Positions 17,103-25,810 of a stretch of DNA of 64,000 nt are shown in pieces. Every line of letters begins with the position of its first letter. The first letter of the stretch is position 1. The notes under the pieces were generated by a model. It had not been told where the DNA came from. It saw only the letters and a program-made list of their open reading frames with translations, and did no database searches. The stretch lies in contig NZ_CP043633.1 in the NCBI RefSeq assembly GCF_012974865.1, positions 1 through 64,000 on the forward strand, read 5' to 3'. The DNA is from Nonlabens sp. Ci31 (GTDB lineage Bacteria; Bacteroidota; Bacteroidia; Flavobacteriales; Flavobacteriaceae). The translations under genes and the position numbers were made by a program.

Positions 17103-18002
17103 ATGAAATATAAAATTTCTTTATTACTTCTCCTTTTAGGAAGCACTTTAGCAAGTGCTCAAAACTATTTAGATATCGCGCGTTTAAATTTCGGTAACAC
17201 TGCAATGGAAGATGTAGATGGAAATCAAGAAACGGACATTACCAACGTGAATCTTGAATTTCTTTACCCTACTCCTATCAACGATAAGACTATTTTAATT
17301 ACAGGTTTTACAGCCGAAAATACTAGTCTAGATTTTAATGGTGCGGCAGGTTTTACAAGTGAAGGTTTAACTATGACTCGTTTAAATCTAGGAGCAAAAA
17401 TTTATCACTCTAGTAAATGGACGGGAACTTATCTATTACTTCCTAAACTAGCTTCTAATTTTAACAATATAGGTGGTGCCGATTTTCAGTTTGGTGCTAT
17501 TGCCTTATTAGAATACCGTCACAAAAACAGATTTAGAACCAAATATGGTTTATACAGTTCTTCTGAAGAATTTGGTGCGATTATTACTCCGCTTTTAGGG
17601 GTGTATTACAGAACACCTAATAACAAATTTTACATAGACGCAGCTTTCCCTATAAGAATGGAAGCTAATTATGGTATTTCTAAACAATTTAGTCTAGGTG
17701 CAGATTTAAGAACTTCTATAAAATCTTATAACATGGGTGGTGGTATTGTTGATACTTATGTGCAAGAGGAATCTATTAGATTTGCCCTTTATGCAGGATA
17801 TTCTTTTATGAAAGATCAATTGATCGTTAGAGCAAAAGCAGGACTGGACACTACTGATTATGGTCTTTATCAAAGTGGTGATACCGTAGGTGCGCAACTA
17901 CTTACTGTTGCCTTAGGTGGAGATGATAGAACCAGGTTGAATAATGAATTTGTCAGTAGTCTTTTTGTAGGATTTGACGTAATTTATAGATTGGATTTGT
18001 AA
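17103..18002 (+). CDS. DUF6268-like outer membrane beta-barrel protein
   Basis: A 299-residue exported protein: signal peptide MKYKISLLLLLLGSTLASAQ from the ATG at 17103, which is preferred over an upstream in-frame ATG at 17067 that would bury the signal sequence. The mature part consists of alternating hydrophobic strands rich in Y, F and G (for example LLEYRHKNRFRTKYGLY) and ends in an aromatic-hydrophobic strand (VIYRLDL), typical of an outer-membrane barrel. I assign it to the DUF6268 group from pattern memory. No transport substrate can be given. Monocistronic, with a strong terminator after it. Confidence 0.75.
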   Translation: MKYKISLLLLLLGSTLASAQNYLDIARLNFGNTAMEDVDGNQETDITNVNLEFLYPTPINDKTILITGFTAENTSLDFNGAAGFTSEGLTMTRLNLGAKIYHSSKWTGTYLLLPKLASNFNNIGGADFQFGAIALLEYRHKNRFRTKYGLYSSSEEFGAIITPLLGVYYRTPNNKFYIDAAFPIRMEANYGISKQFSLGADLRTSIKSYNMGGGIVDTYVQEESIRFALYAGYSFMKDQLIVRAKAGLDTTDYGLYQSGDTVGAQLLTVALGGDDRTRLNNEFVSSLFVGFDVIYRLDL

Positions 18003-18028
18003 ATATTCTTTATTAAGTACACTAATTT

Positions 18029-18073
18029 GTGCCCCATCAAGAAATCATGATTTCTTGATGGGGCACTTTTTAT
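18029..18073. terminator. Strong intrinsic terminator
   Basis: A 38-base uninterrupted palindrome (18029-18066) followed by T5. It separates the barrel gene from the convergent lipoprotein gene and can act on both strands. Confidence 0.9.
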
Positions 18074-18090
18074 TTCATTATTTGCAATAT

Positions 18091-18633
18091 TTAATTAGGC
18101 CTTGTGTCTCCAAGTCTCATATAGGTTGCCGTAATGGTTTCCCCTTCGTCACCCACCTCACTTTCTAAAAACATAGTGTTACTAGATCTTCCTTGAGCTA
18201 GCAGTAGATCAGCATTTGCGTCATTACCTAAAATGGTTTTTTTACTGACCTTAGAGGTGATTAAAATTAGCGTGAAAAAATGGCTGCCTTTTCTAATGAC
18301 AAAGTAATTGTCTTTAGGCTTCCCTGGTAAAAGCATGGAATCAAGAAGTTGATTGTTTTGATACAGTTCCACTTTGATTTCTTTTTCTTCTGTATATTCA
18401 ATGAATACTTGATTTCCCTCCCTTGTGTCATGTACCTTTCTAGAGTTATGCAAACAGAGATCATTCCACAAACTATTTTCTGGATCGTCAGGAATTTGAT
18501 TTTCATAAAGTCCAGTGAGCAGCGTTTTAGTTAAAACTACGGGCTTAGATACTATGCGACTAGCGAGACCTTGTGAGGTGTAACAGCTTGTAAAAGATAG
18601 TGAAAGAAAGAGTAATAAAAAGATCTGTTTCAT
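18091..18633 (-). CDS. Putative lipoprotein of unknown function
   Basis: A 180-residue protein with a lipoprotein signal peptide: MKQIFLLLFLSLSFTSC, where the lipobox gives a lipidated C17. The mature part is mixed and not recognised. It contains a few beta-strand-like segments (KEIKVELYQNNQLLD; KDNYFVIRKGSHFFTLILI) and no repeats or catalytic motif that I can name. Likely attached to the outer membrane, facing the periplasm or surface. Monocistronic and convergent with the barrel gene, with which it shares a terminator. Confidence 0.7.
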   Translation of the reverse strand: MKQIFLLLFLSLSFTSCYTSQGLASRIVSKPVVLTKTLLTGLYENQIPDDPENSLWNDLCLHNSRKVHDTREGNQVFIEYTEEKEIKVELYQNNQLLDSMLLPGKPKDNYFVIRKGSHFFTLILITSKVSKKTILGNDANADLLLAQGRSSNTMFLESEVGDEGETITATYMRLGDTRPN

Positions 18634-18718
18634 AATGAATATTTAAAGATGAGAGGACAACCAAATTTTATACTAAGATCGAACTATTTTACATTCTTAC
18701 AATAGCGTCGTTTTCATA

Positions 18719-18726
18719 TATCTTTG
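18719..18726 (+). promoter_or_regulatory. -7 box for the DUF4197 gene
   Basis: TATCTTTG, 16 bases before the ATG at 18743. Confidence 0.6.
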
Positions 18727-18742
18727 AACAAAATAAAATCTC

Positions 18743-19453
18743 ATGAAAAAAATCACATATATCCTAGTCGCTATGATTACTTTAAGCAGTTGTGGCAGCT
18801 TGCAAGAAATCGTTAATAACCTACCTCAAGGTGGCGGCGCGCTTTCTCAAATGGACATAGGAAATGGCTTGAGACAAGCATTAGACCAAGGAATTGATAA
18901 AGAAGTAACCAAACTTATGGGTGCTGACGGATTTTATAAAAATGATCTCGTTAAAATTTTACTCCCAGAAGAATTACAAAAGGTAGATAGTGGATTGAGA
19001 AGAATAGGATTGAGCAGTGTTGCAGACGAAGGTCTTAAACTTTTAAACCGCGCTGCAGAAGATGCTACCCAAGAAGCACTGCCTATTTTTGTAGAGGCCG
19101 TAAAAGACATTACTTTTAATGATGCCAAAAACATTCTACTAGGAGATCAACGTGCAGCAACCTCTTACCTAGAAAATAAGACACAGCAAGCACTTTACGA
19201 TAAATTCAGTCCAGTGATTCAAAACAGTCTAGGAAAAGTAGGAGCAACAGACTTATGGAGCACAGCTATTACCCGATACAACAGCATCCCATTTACTAAC
19301 GAAGTAAATCCAGACCTAACTGACTATGTAACTCAAAAGGCTCTAGAAGGTGTTTTTAAGGTAATCTCTCAGGAAGAAATCGAAATAAGAAGTAAGGTAA
19401 GTTCCAGAGGAACAGACTTGTTAAAAAGAGTTTTTGCTTTACAAGACAAGTAA
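18743..19453 (+). CDS. DUF4197 domain lipoprotein
   Basis: A 236-residue exported protein with a lipoprotein signal (MKKITYILVAMITLSSC, lipidation at C17). The mature part matches the DUF4197 pattern: IGNGLRQALDQGIDKEV, then KILLPEELQKVDSGLRRIG and a long helical body with FVEAVKDITFNDAKNILLG broken over about residues 112-134. Function of the family is unknown; it is widespread in Gram-negative bacteria, and members are periplasmic. Its own -7 box lies just upstream and it appears to be monocistronic. Confidence 0.88.
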   Translation: MKKITYILVAMITLSSCGSLQEIVNNLPQGGGALSQMDIGNGLRQALDQGIDKEVTKLMGADGFYKNDLVKILLPEELQKVDSGLRRIGLSSVADEGLKLLNRAAEDATQEALPIFVEAVKDITFNDAKNILLGDQRAATSYLENKTQQALYDKFSPVIQNSLGKVGATDLWSTAITRYNSIPFTNEVNPDLTDYVTQKALEGVFKVISQEEIEIRSKVSSRGTDLLKRVFALQDK

Positions 19454-19719
19454 GTCGCGTTTCAACGCAACCTTTTCACTTTTTAGTCATCCTATAAGTG
19501 TCCATTCGGACATGGCAAGGGGTAAAAACTATGGCTGTTTACATTCATAGCTTTTTTTTATTAAAAGCATTAAGCCTCCTTCCATTATTATCCTACTACT
19601 CTTCCGGTTTACAGATATGAATACAGTTTTAACCTACGGGATTTAAACCTTAACAAATTGCTAGGATTAAAAGTTTATGTACCTGATTATCATTACCTTA
19701 AGATTAAAATACCTTAGGA
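19454..19719. other. Intergenic region with a weak terminator-like hairpin
   Basis: No gene seen. A hairpin at 19524-19559 (AAAAACTATG with CATAGCTTTT, one mismatch, then T run) may end the DUF4197 transcript. Confidence 0.5.
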
Positions 19720-19916
19720 ATGGAATATGGTTATAAATCATACGAAATGGATATCGAGAAGTACAGGTACATGAAAAAGGATACAACTCTTTAATGAAAC
19801 AATCTTTTAACGCCGGTTTAAAAAACAGAACTTATAGCGATAAGCTGATTAATAGGGCTTTAGAACTCAGAAAAGAAATACATTTCTTAAGGTCTGAATT
19901 ACTTACAGAAGCTTAA
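19720..19916 (+). other. Possible pair of tiny overlapping ORFs (24 and 40 codons)
   Basis: An ATG at 19720 opens a 24-codon frame ending in TAA at 19792-19794; the final A starts an ATG (19794) for a 40-codon frame ending at 19916. The second product, MKQSFNAGLKNRTYSDKL and onward, is basic then helical (LINRALELRKEIHFLRSELL). The TAATG junction looks like translational coupling, or one former gene split by a frameshift. Neither product is recognised, no promoter box was found, and the end abuts the convergent 19918 gene. Could be chance. Confidence 0.3.
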
Positions 19917-19917
19917 A

Positions 19918-20355
19918 TCATTTACTGTTTTTACTATTATTGTGTAATGTCTCGATAAGATGCAGCATTTTTTTTATGCCTTTTTCTCTTAAATGATCTA
20001 CTGGAAAAGTATCTAATCTATTGATTCTTATGATATGCAATACTTCCTCTTCTATATAATAATCTGACAAAAACTTGACATCTACTTCTAGTTTTTTGCC
20101 TTTAATCGTCAATTTAAATTGATCATCTCTTACCCAATGGAAAGCGTTTTTCCTAGTGGATTGAAAAATAAGATACCCTATGAGCAGTATATAGAGTAAT
20201 CCCGTTGTATATAACGTAAAAATGTAATGCCTTGCTATTTTGTCTAAAATCTCAACAAATAAAATAGCGAAGGCCACAATGAAAGCAGGAAATATCCATT
20301 TAGGATAATCCTTATAGCAATCATTAAAAAAATAAAGTTTCTTTTTAGGTGTCAC
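19918..20355 (-). CDS. Small membrane protein at the end of the MoxR operon
   Basis: A 145-residue protein not recognised beyond its layout: a basic N-terminus, two membrane helices (about 18-38 and 46-63), then a cytosolic domain with beta-strand pattern (FKLTIKGKKLEVDVKFL, then EEEVLHIIRINRLD) and a final amphipathic helix. The domain resembles a PH-like module attached to a membrane hairpin, but this is only a shape argument. It shares one base with the DUF58 gene stop, so it belongs to the same operon and probably to the same membrane-associated system. Confidence 0.75.
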   Translation of the reverse strand: MTPKKKLYFFNDCYKDYPKWIFPAFIVAFAILFVEILDKIARHYIFTLYTTGLLYILLIGYLIFQSTRKNAFHWVRDDQFKLTIKGKKLEVDVKFLSDYYIEEEVLHIIRINRLDTFPVDHLREKGIKKMLHLIETLHNNSKNSK

Positions 20356-21689
20356 TATAACAATCCGCGGGCTTTGATCTCTAAATACTTGTTGATGGTA
20401 TTTACTGTTAATTGTTGTGGCTCTGTCAGTATGGTTTGAATTCCATATTTATTCAATTCAGTTACAATCAATTTTTTCTCATAGATAAATTTCTCTGCAA
20501 TGGTTTTTTGATAGATATCTTGAGTAGATACTGCAGGCTGCTTAACCAATTCTTTGAGCTCTGTATTTTCAAAAAATATAACTACTAACAAATGATTTTT
20601 TGCTATCGCCTGAAGGTATGGAAGCTGCCTGTGCAAAGCGTCCATAGTTTCAAAATTAGTGTACAGCAATAATAGACTACGCTGCGTAATGGATCGCTTG
20701 ATATCTATATACAATCTTGCAAAATCACTCTCTTTAAAATCGGTGTCTAAATTGTATAAGGTCTCTAATATCAAGTTCATTTGAGAAGCTCTTTTTTGAG
20801 CCATTACCTGATTAGAAACTTTATCAGAAAAACTAAACATCCCAGCCTTATCGCCTTTTTTAAGAGCAATATTTGAAATCACTAGTGTTGAATTGATCGC
20901 ATAATCCACCAACTTCAACTCTTCAAAAGGCATTTTCATCACCCTACCTTTATCAATTACGGAGTAAACGGGTTGGGATTTTTCATCTTGGAATTGATTG
21001 ATCATTAACTGATTTCGCTTGGCACTCGCCTTCCAGTTAATGTTGCGCACATCATCACCCTGAACATAATCTTTAATTTGTTCAAATTCCATGGTATGCC
21101 CTATTCTCCTTATCTTTTTAAGACCATAATCTCTTAACTTGTTCGTAAACGCCATCAACTCGTACTTGCGCAATTGCAAAAAAGACGGATAATTAGGCAC
21201 CATGGCATCTTGGTTAAATGAAAATTTCCGTTGAGCAAACCCCAAAGTCGTACTCACAAAAATTTGCAGCCCACCAAAATGATACTCGCCTCGTTCTGTA
21301 GGCCTTACGGTGTAGGGGAATGTTTTAGAATCAGACTTCTGTATAATTTCTTTGATCTCAAAGCTCCTCTCCTGAAACTGAACTGGTAACTCATCAATGA
21401 TTTTTATATGAATCGATGAGCTGTATTGATTCGATACCAATATGTCCACTGGATTCTTATCTCCATTTGAGAATTTATCAGGTAAGTTACGACTTGCTTT
21501 TATCGCATTTTTAGTCCTGTATAATAGCAAAATATCAAAAACAAGCAAGCCTATCATCACAAAGAACCCGATCTTGAAGTAATCGATCAAACGTTCAAAA
21601 AAGAACGCAAAGACAAATAACACGACTAGAATTCCCAGTGCGATAAAAAAGCGTTGTTGCAGATAAAGGCTTTTAAAAAATTTCTTCAC
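20355..21689 (-). CDS. DUF58 domain protein (MoxR partner)
   Basis: A 444-residue protein with two N-terminal membrane helices (about 14-30 and 36-52) and a cytosolic or periplasmic region carrying the DUF58 block: YVQGDDVRNINWKASAK near residue 205-225 followed by MINQFQDEKSQPVYSVID, the start of a von Willebrand A-like domain. In characterised MoxR systems, DUF58/vWA proteins act as substrate adaptors for the MoxR AAA+ ATPase. Both ends share one base with neighbours (MoxR upstream, 145-residue protein downstream), so translation is coupled. Client protein unknown. Confidence 0.9.
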   Translation of the reverse strand: MKKFFKSLYLQQRFFIALGILVVLFVFAFFFERLIDYFKIGFFVMIGLLVFDILLLYRTKNAIKASRNLPDKFSNGDKNPVDILVSNQYSSSIHIKIIDELPVQFQERSFEIKEIIQKSDSKTFPYTVRPTERGEYHFGGLQIFVSTTLGFAQRKFSFNQDAMVPNYPSFLQLRKYELMAFTNKLRDYGLKKIRRIGHTMEFEQIKDYVQGDDVRNINWKASAKRNQLMINQFQDEKSQPVYSVIDKGRVMKMPFEELKLVDYAINSTLVISNIALKKGDKAGMFSFSDKVSNQVMAQKRASQMNLILETLYNLDTDFKESDFARLYIDIKRSITQRSLLLLYTNFETMDALHRQLPYLQAIAKNHLLVVIFFENTELKELVKQPAVSTQDIYQKTIAEKFIYEKKLIVTELNKYGIQTILTEPQQLTVNTINKYLEIKARGLL

Positions 21690-22822
21690 TATCTAGGAAT
21701 CTCTATGTTTTCTAAAATTTGTGCCACAGCTCTGTCTGCAGTAAGTCCTTCCATTTCTCGCTCTGGAGTAAGGATAATTCTATGACGCATTACAGCCGTA
21801 GCGATGTATTTGATATCGTCTGGAGTAACAAAATCACGTCCCATAATTGCTGCATAAGCTTTAGCACCATTCATAATCGCAATAGAAGCACGAGGTGACG
21901 CTCCTAGATAAAGGTTAGGATTGTTACGGGTATCTAAAATGATCTTTGCAATGTATTTAATCAAGTTATCTTCTATCACGATCTCCTTGACCGTTCGTTG
22001 GTATGTAGCGATTTCTTGAGCATTCATTACCGCATTTACAGTAGACTCAGCATCAATATTTTTACGAGCATGCTGATCTGTAAGAATTTGAATTTCTTCT
22101 TCTAGATTAGGGTAGCCTACGTTTATTTTAAACAAGAAACGGTCTAATTGTGCCTCTGGCAGCCTGTAGGTTCCTTCTTGTTCTATCGGATTTTGTGTTG
22201 CAAAGACCAAAAACGGCGCCTTTAAATCATACTCTTTTCCATCTATGGTCACTTGTCGCTCTGCCATGGCTTCAAAAAGTGCTGCTTGCGTTTTTGCTGG
22301 CGCTCGGTTGATCTCATCGATCAATATAATATTGGAAAATATGGGTCCTGGTTTGAACTCGAATTCATTATTTTTCATGGAGAACACTGAGGTTCCCAAG
22401 ATATCTGACGGCATTAAATCTGGTGTAAATTGGATACGTGAAAAATCTACATCCAAAGTTTTAGCTAGCAGCTTTGCTGTTACAGTTTTAGCAACTCCCG
22501 GAACTCCTTCTATTAAGGAATGTCCGTTTGCTAGTATAGAAACGATCAGTAAATCGATCATCTCTTCTTGTCCAACGATCACCTTGCGCAATTCCTTTTT
22601 GATTTTATAAACTGCAGCGCTCAAGTGGTTTAAATCCAGTCTGTTTTTAAACTCTAAAGAGGAGGCTGGGTCTTCTGCTGTTGGTTGTTCCGCTTTCGCG
22701 AAAGCGGTATCATCACCTCCCTCTTCACTTTTTTGAACAAATTGCTCTTGTGCAGGCTCTTGTGGCGGCTGCCCCTGTGGTTGCTCTTGTGGCTTATTCC
22801 AGTCGTTATTATTTTCTTCCAT
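21689..22822 (-). CDS. MoxR family AAA+ ATPase
   Basis: A 377-residue AAA+ ATPase thought to act as a chaperone in assembling membrane or periplasmic complexes. Walker A is GVPGVAKT at 106-113 and Walker B is LIDE with D169 and E170; the sensor TQNP motif (FATQNPIEQEGTYRLPEAQ, split here) follows near 210. The first 60 residues are a low-complexity Q/P/E-rich extension not needed for the fold; an in-frame palindrome copy encodes FAKA at 41-44 within it. It is the ATPase of the seven-gene minus-strand operon at 19918-26759. Confidence 0.95.
   Translation of the reverse strand: MEENNNDWNKPQEQPQGQPPQEPAQEQFVQKSEEGGDDTAFAKAEQPTAEDPASSLEFKNRLDLNHLSAAVYKIKKELRKVIVGQEEMIDLLIVSILANGHSLIEGVPGVAKTVTAKLLAKTLDVDFSRIQFTPDLMPSDILGTSVFSMKNNEFEFKPGPIFSNIILIDEINRAPAKTQAALFEAMAERQVTIDGKEYDLKAPFLVFATQNPIEQEGTYRLPEAQLDRFLFKINVGYPNLEEEIQILTDQHARKNIDAESTVNAVMNAQEIATYQRTVKEIVIEDNLIKYIAKIILDTRNNPNLYLGASPRASIAIMNGAKAYAAIMGRDFVTPDDIKYIATAVMRHRIILTPEREMEGLTADRAVAQILENIEIPR
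22690..22707. repeat. Dispersed palindrome (GCTTTCGCGAAAGC family), in moxR
   Basis: 18-bp perfect palindrome in the low-complexity 5' part of the MoxR gene, read as FAKA. Confidence 0.9.
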
Positions 22823-22825
22823 TTC

Positions 22826-24115
22826 TTAATCTTTAAAAAAAGCGTCTATCTTTTTATTGAGTTGTTTTAATTCGTAATCACTGTGCACTGGCTTGTTGCG
22901 TAAGTGATTGATGTAATCTATAATGTCTTTAGTTTGCTCTTGTGAAACAGTAGTTTTAACGGATAAACGCTGGATAAAAACAGCGTCCATCTTCTCGGTA
23001 TTCACAAAATATTTTAATCTTAATTTTTGTAGAAAAAAGTTAATTTTCTTATGTATGATTCCGGACACATCACCACTTTGAAAATACAGATTCCCTATGG
23101 TTTTAGTGAACTCTACAGTGCTGTTTTCTAATGGGTTCACCACTGGAATAGGCCGCTGCTCCCGTTTTGCCTTGAATATAAAATACAACAAAATCGCTCC
23201 TAAAGTAATGTACCAAGACCATTTCAATGCAGCGTTCGTAAGAATAAATCTCATAGGAGAAGAAACCACACGCCTTCCCGATTTTCCATAATCATCAAAG
23301 TATACTGGGCCATCATTAAGATAAGAAAAGACCTCGCTTACATATTGTTCTTTACCTTCCTGCAGCATGTAATAATTAGTAAAAGCAATAGGATTAAGAT
23401 GGTAATAAATAGCTCCGTCTCCTACTTTTAATTCTATAAAGTTTGCTTGAGGCACTTGTCTAGATTTCGACTTTTCAATCGCATTTTTTATAATGCTTGG
23501 AGTAGAATCCTGTTCCGAACCAAATTCTTCTCCAAATATATTTTTTAGATATCCTTTTACAGGTTCAAATGGCAATACCTCACCGAGAACAGTGGTTCTA
23601 GTAGTGTCGTAACTAACAAAATGACGGTAACTACTCCCTTTTTGATATATGTAACTGCGGTTTTCAAACAAGGGATTATTTAATCGTACTCGAACCGTAT
23701 CTTCTTCGTAGTAACTGTAATAACGGTTGGATTCTAATTTTAAAGAATCTCCAAAAGCTCCCGTAACACTTTGGGTGGAAACAAAAACTTTGTTACCTCG
23801 CTCTGCAAACTCCATAAGATGATCCATCTCTGTTCTATCAAATCCTAGGTAATTATTAATAAAGATATAATTAGCGTTCGTCTCGTCTTTGTGTTTTTTC
23901 AGGAAACTAACTGGATCTACTTTTATGCTTTCCACTTCTTCATCAAAGAGCTCATCCAGTTGATCGTACAGCACGTAGGCGCCATAAGGAATTTTATCGC
24001 CGCTGGTATAACTCTCTTCCCAGCTTAATGGTTGTGGTGTGATGACTTCCAGAAGCAGCAACAAGGCTACAACACCAAATATGATATAGAGGTATGTTTT
24101 AGATTTCTTATCCAT
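22826..24115 (-). CDS. DUF4350 domain membrane protein
   Basis: A 429-residue protein with an N-terminal membrane helix (about 7-22), a large exposed domain, a second helix (about 292-312) and a cytosolic tail. The exposed part starts with SYTSGDKIPYGAYVLYDQL, characteristic of DUF4350, a domain with a GATase/flavodoxin-like fold regularly found next to DUF4129 and MoxR. It lies 3 bases before the MoxR gene and shares one base with the DUF4129 gene. Function unknown; presumably part of the same membrane assembly. Confidence 0.85.
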   Translation of the reverse strand: MDKKSKTYLYIIFGVVALLLLLEVITPQPLSWEESYTSGDKIPYGAYVLYDQLDELFDEEVESIKVDPVSFLKKHKDETNANYIFINNYLGFDRTEMDHLMEFAERGNKVFVSTQSVTGAFGDSLKLESNRYYSYYEEDTVRVRLNNPLFENRSYIYQKGSSYRHFVSYDTTRTTVLGEVLPFEPVKGYLKNIFGEEFGSEQDSTPSIIKNAIEKSKSRQVPQANFIELKVGDGAIYYHLNPIAFTNYYMLQEGKEQYVSEVFSYLNDGPVYFDDYGKSGRRVVSSPMRFILTNAALKWSWYITLGAILLYFIFKAKREQRPIPVVNPLENSTVEFTKTIGNLYFQSGDVSGIIHKKINFFLQKLRLKYFVNTEKMDAVFIQRLSVKTTVSQEQTKDIIDYINHLRNKPVHSDYELKQLNKKIDAFFKD

Positions 24116-24891
24116 CAGGCAGCTCTATTTTTAAGTATTTGAAATTCTGCTACGGCTTCTCGGTAGGATTCTTCCTCTATAGGGAATTCTCCATACCAGA
24201 CATGATCATATAAATAGGATACTTTTTTAAAGTGTTCTTTAGTTTCTAAATTTTTAAGTTCTTTGTAATAATCCGTATTGGTTTTTTGAAAGTCCCATTC
24301 AATTAAATTTTGGGCACTCAGACTTTTTAACATCGCTAAATATTGATAACGCACCGCATTTCTATAATTTCCTTCTCGTTCGTTGTTTTGAATGAGGTCT
24401 GTAAAGTCTATTTCTTCTATGTGGGTTTCTTCTATAACGACACTACTGGTCTTCCTAGTTGTTCTCCCAAAAAGTTTAGAAGCGTTCTCATTACCTAGCA
24501 GCTTCACAATCATAAAAATAACAACTGCCCCAATAAGAAAGTAGAACACATAAGTCAGAATTTTAATGGTAAGTGGCGATAGTGTAAAGCCAAATATATC
24601 TTGAATTCCTTCAATCAACCAACTTAACAACCTACTGAAGAGGTTTTGGCTGCTCGTTTGCGTGCGTTCATAATTGAACTCTCCACCAGAGTATTCTTCT
24701 TTTAAGTCCTGATCTATTTTACGTACGCTAAGGTCTCTAGTATCGTAATTTCTTCCCAAGGTATCAACTATTTCAACAGGCTGCTGCTCAATTTCTTGAA
24801 TTAAAGTCTCCATAACTTGAGACTTTCCCATATTCGAAAAAACGAGTGCCATAAACACGATGAATACGTAAGGTCTATTCCTCATTCTCAA
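24115..24891 (-). CDS. DUF4129 domain membrane protein
   Basis: A 258-residue protein: N-terminal signal or anchor (VFIVFMALVFSNMGKSQ), a soluble stretch, one membrane helix (about 112-132) and a C-terminal DUF4129 domain with NYRNAVRYQYLAMLKSL followed by DYYKEL. In other bacteria DUF4129 is attached to transglutaminase-like proteins beside MoxR/DUF58; here the transglutaminase part is absent. It overlaps its upstream neighbour by 17 bases and shares one base with the DUF4350 gene, so it is translated from the same mRNA. Confidence 0.87.
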   Translation of the reverse strand: MRMRNRPYVFIVFMALVFSNMGKSQVMETLIQEIEQQPVEIVDTLGRNYDTRDLSVRKIDQDLKEEYSGGEFNYERTQTSSQNLFSRLLSWLIEGIQDIFGFTLSPLTIKILTYVFYFLIGAVVIFMIVKLLGNENASKLFGRTTRKTSSVVIEETHIEEIDFTDLIQNNEREGNYRNAVRYQYLAMLKSLSAQNLIEWDFQKTNTDYYKELKNLETKEHFKKVSYLYDHVWYGEFPIEEESYREAVAEFQILKNRAA

Positions 24892-25810
24892 CTCCTAATT
24901 TAGAAATTCGACTCTTTAAAAATACATTGTACTTGATCTCGTGCAAATTAAAATACAGATAGCCCATCACAAACATGATCAGAAAGAAGGTCAGTATTCC
25001 TGTAATGCTATTGATGGCATAAAAGAAAAATTCTACCCCTTTAATAAAAATATTATCTTCTAATTCTAGATTATCTTCTGCACTGTTATAACTGTAAAAC
25101 CCTATAATGAGGGCTGGTAACAATTGAAATAAAGTAGAAGTAAGATAAATAAGGACTGTAGTGATAAAGGAAACTCCTAAAGCTTTCCAGTATTTAGAAA
25201 ACAGCATTTCCCATCCTTTTCCTAAAGCAGCTACGGCGTCTAGGTGCTCATCATAAGCATAAGAAAACATGCTCATACCTATCCAAGTAAAATAGGAAAT
25301 CAGAATAATGGGAAATATGATAAGTACTCCTACTATAGGTATGATAATAGCTATAACAGAAACTATAGATACTGGTATGATCGCAATTCCACCTATCAAT
25401 AGGATCAGAAACATGCCTCCAAATTTCCTTTTAGCAAAATGAAACACTTCTTTATAATTTGGGTTATTCCTACCATCTCTTTCGTACAATCGCAAATAAA
25501 CACCTGCTAAACTTGCATTTAAAAGGATCACAATCACATTAATAACAAAACCTACGACACTAGCCGCAATACTAGTTTCTAGCGAGCCAGACATCGCCTG
25601 ATCGAGGTAAGAACCATTTGACAATGCTATTAACGCATCCAGGCCTGTATCTGCAAGATAATTAGTCAAAAAAAGTATAATGATAAAAATAAAGTTATAA
25701 GTAATAAATACCTTAAAAATATTTTTATGATCCCCTTTTAAAAAATCAAAATAGGCAGTTATTACTCCGCCAAAATCCCTACGCAGCCTAGGCTCTATGT
25801 ATTTGTTCAT
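24875..25810 (-). CDS. Polytopic membrane protein of the MoxR operon
   Basis: A 311-residue integral membrane protein with about six hydrophobic helices, starting MNKYIEPRLRRDFGGVITAY. The pattern of long hydrophobic stretches joined by short polar loops (for example IFIIILFLTNYL, VVGFVINVIVILLNASLAG, FPIILISYFTWIG) suggests a transporter-like or scaffold protein, but I do not recognise a family with confidence. It overlaps the SpoIIM-like gene by 23 bases and the DUF4129 gene by 17. Always translated with the operon, so a structural role in a membrane complex is possible. Confidence 0.8.
   Translation of the reverse strand: MNKYIEPRLRRDFGGVITAYFDFLKGDHKNIFKVFITYNFIFIIILFLTNYLADTGLDALIALSNGSYLDQAMSGSLETSIAASVVGFVINVIVILLNASLAGVYLRLYERDGRNNPNYKEVFHFAKRKFGGMFLILLIGGIAIIPVSIVSVIAIIIPIVGVLIIFPIILISYFTWIGMSMFSYAYDEHLDAVAALGKGWEMLFSKYWKALGVSFITTVLIYLTSTLFQLLPALIIGFYSYNSAEDNLELEDNIFIKGVEFFFYAINSITGILTFFLIMFVMGYLYFNLHEIKYNVFLKSRISKLGVENEE

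Noticed and set aside
22245..22610. 121-codon antisense frame within moxR
   Set aside because: Shadow of the strongly supported MoxR gene.
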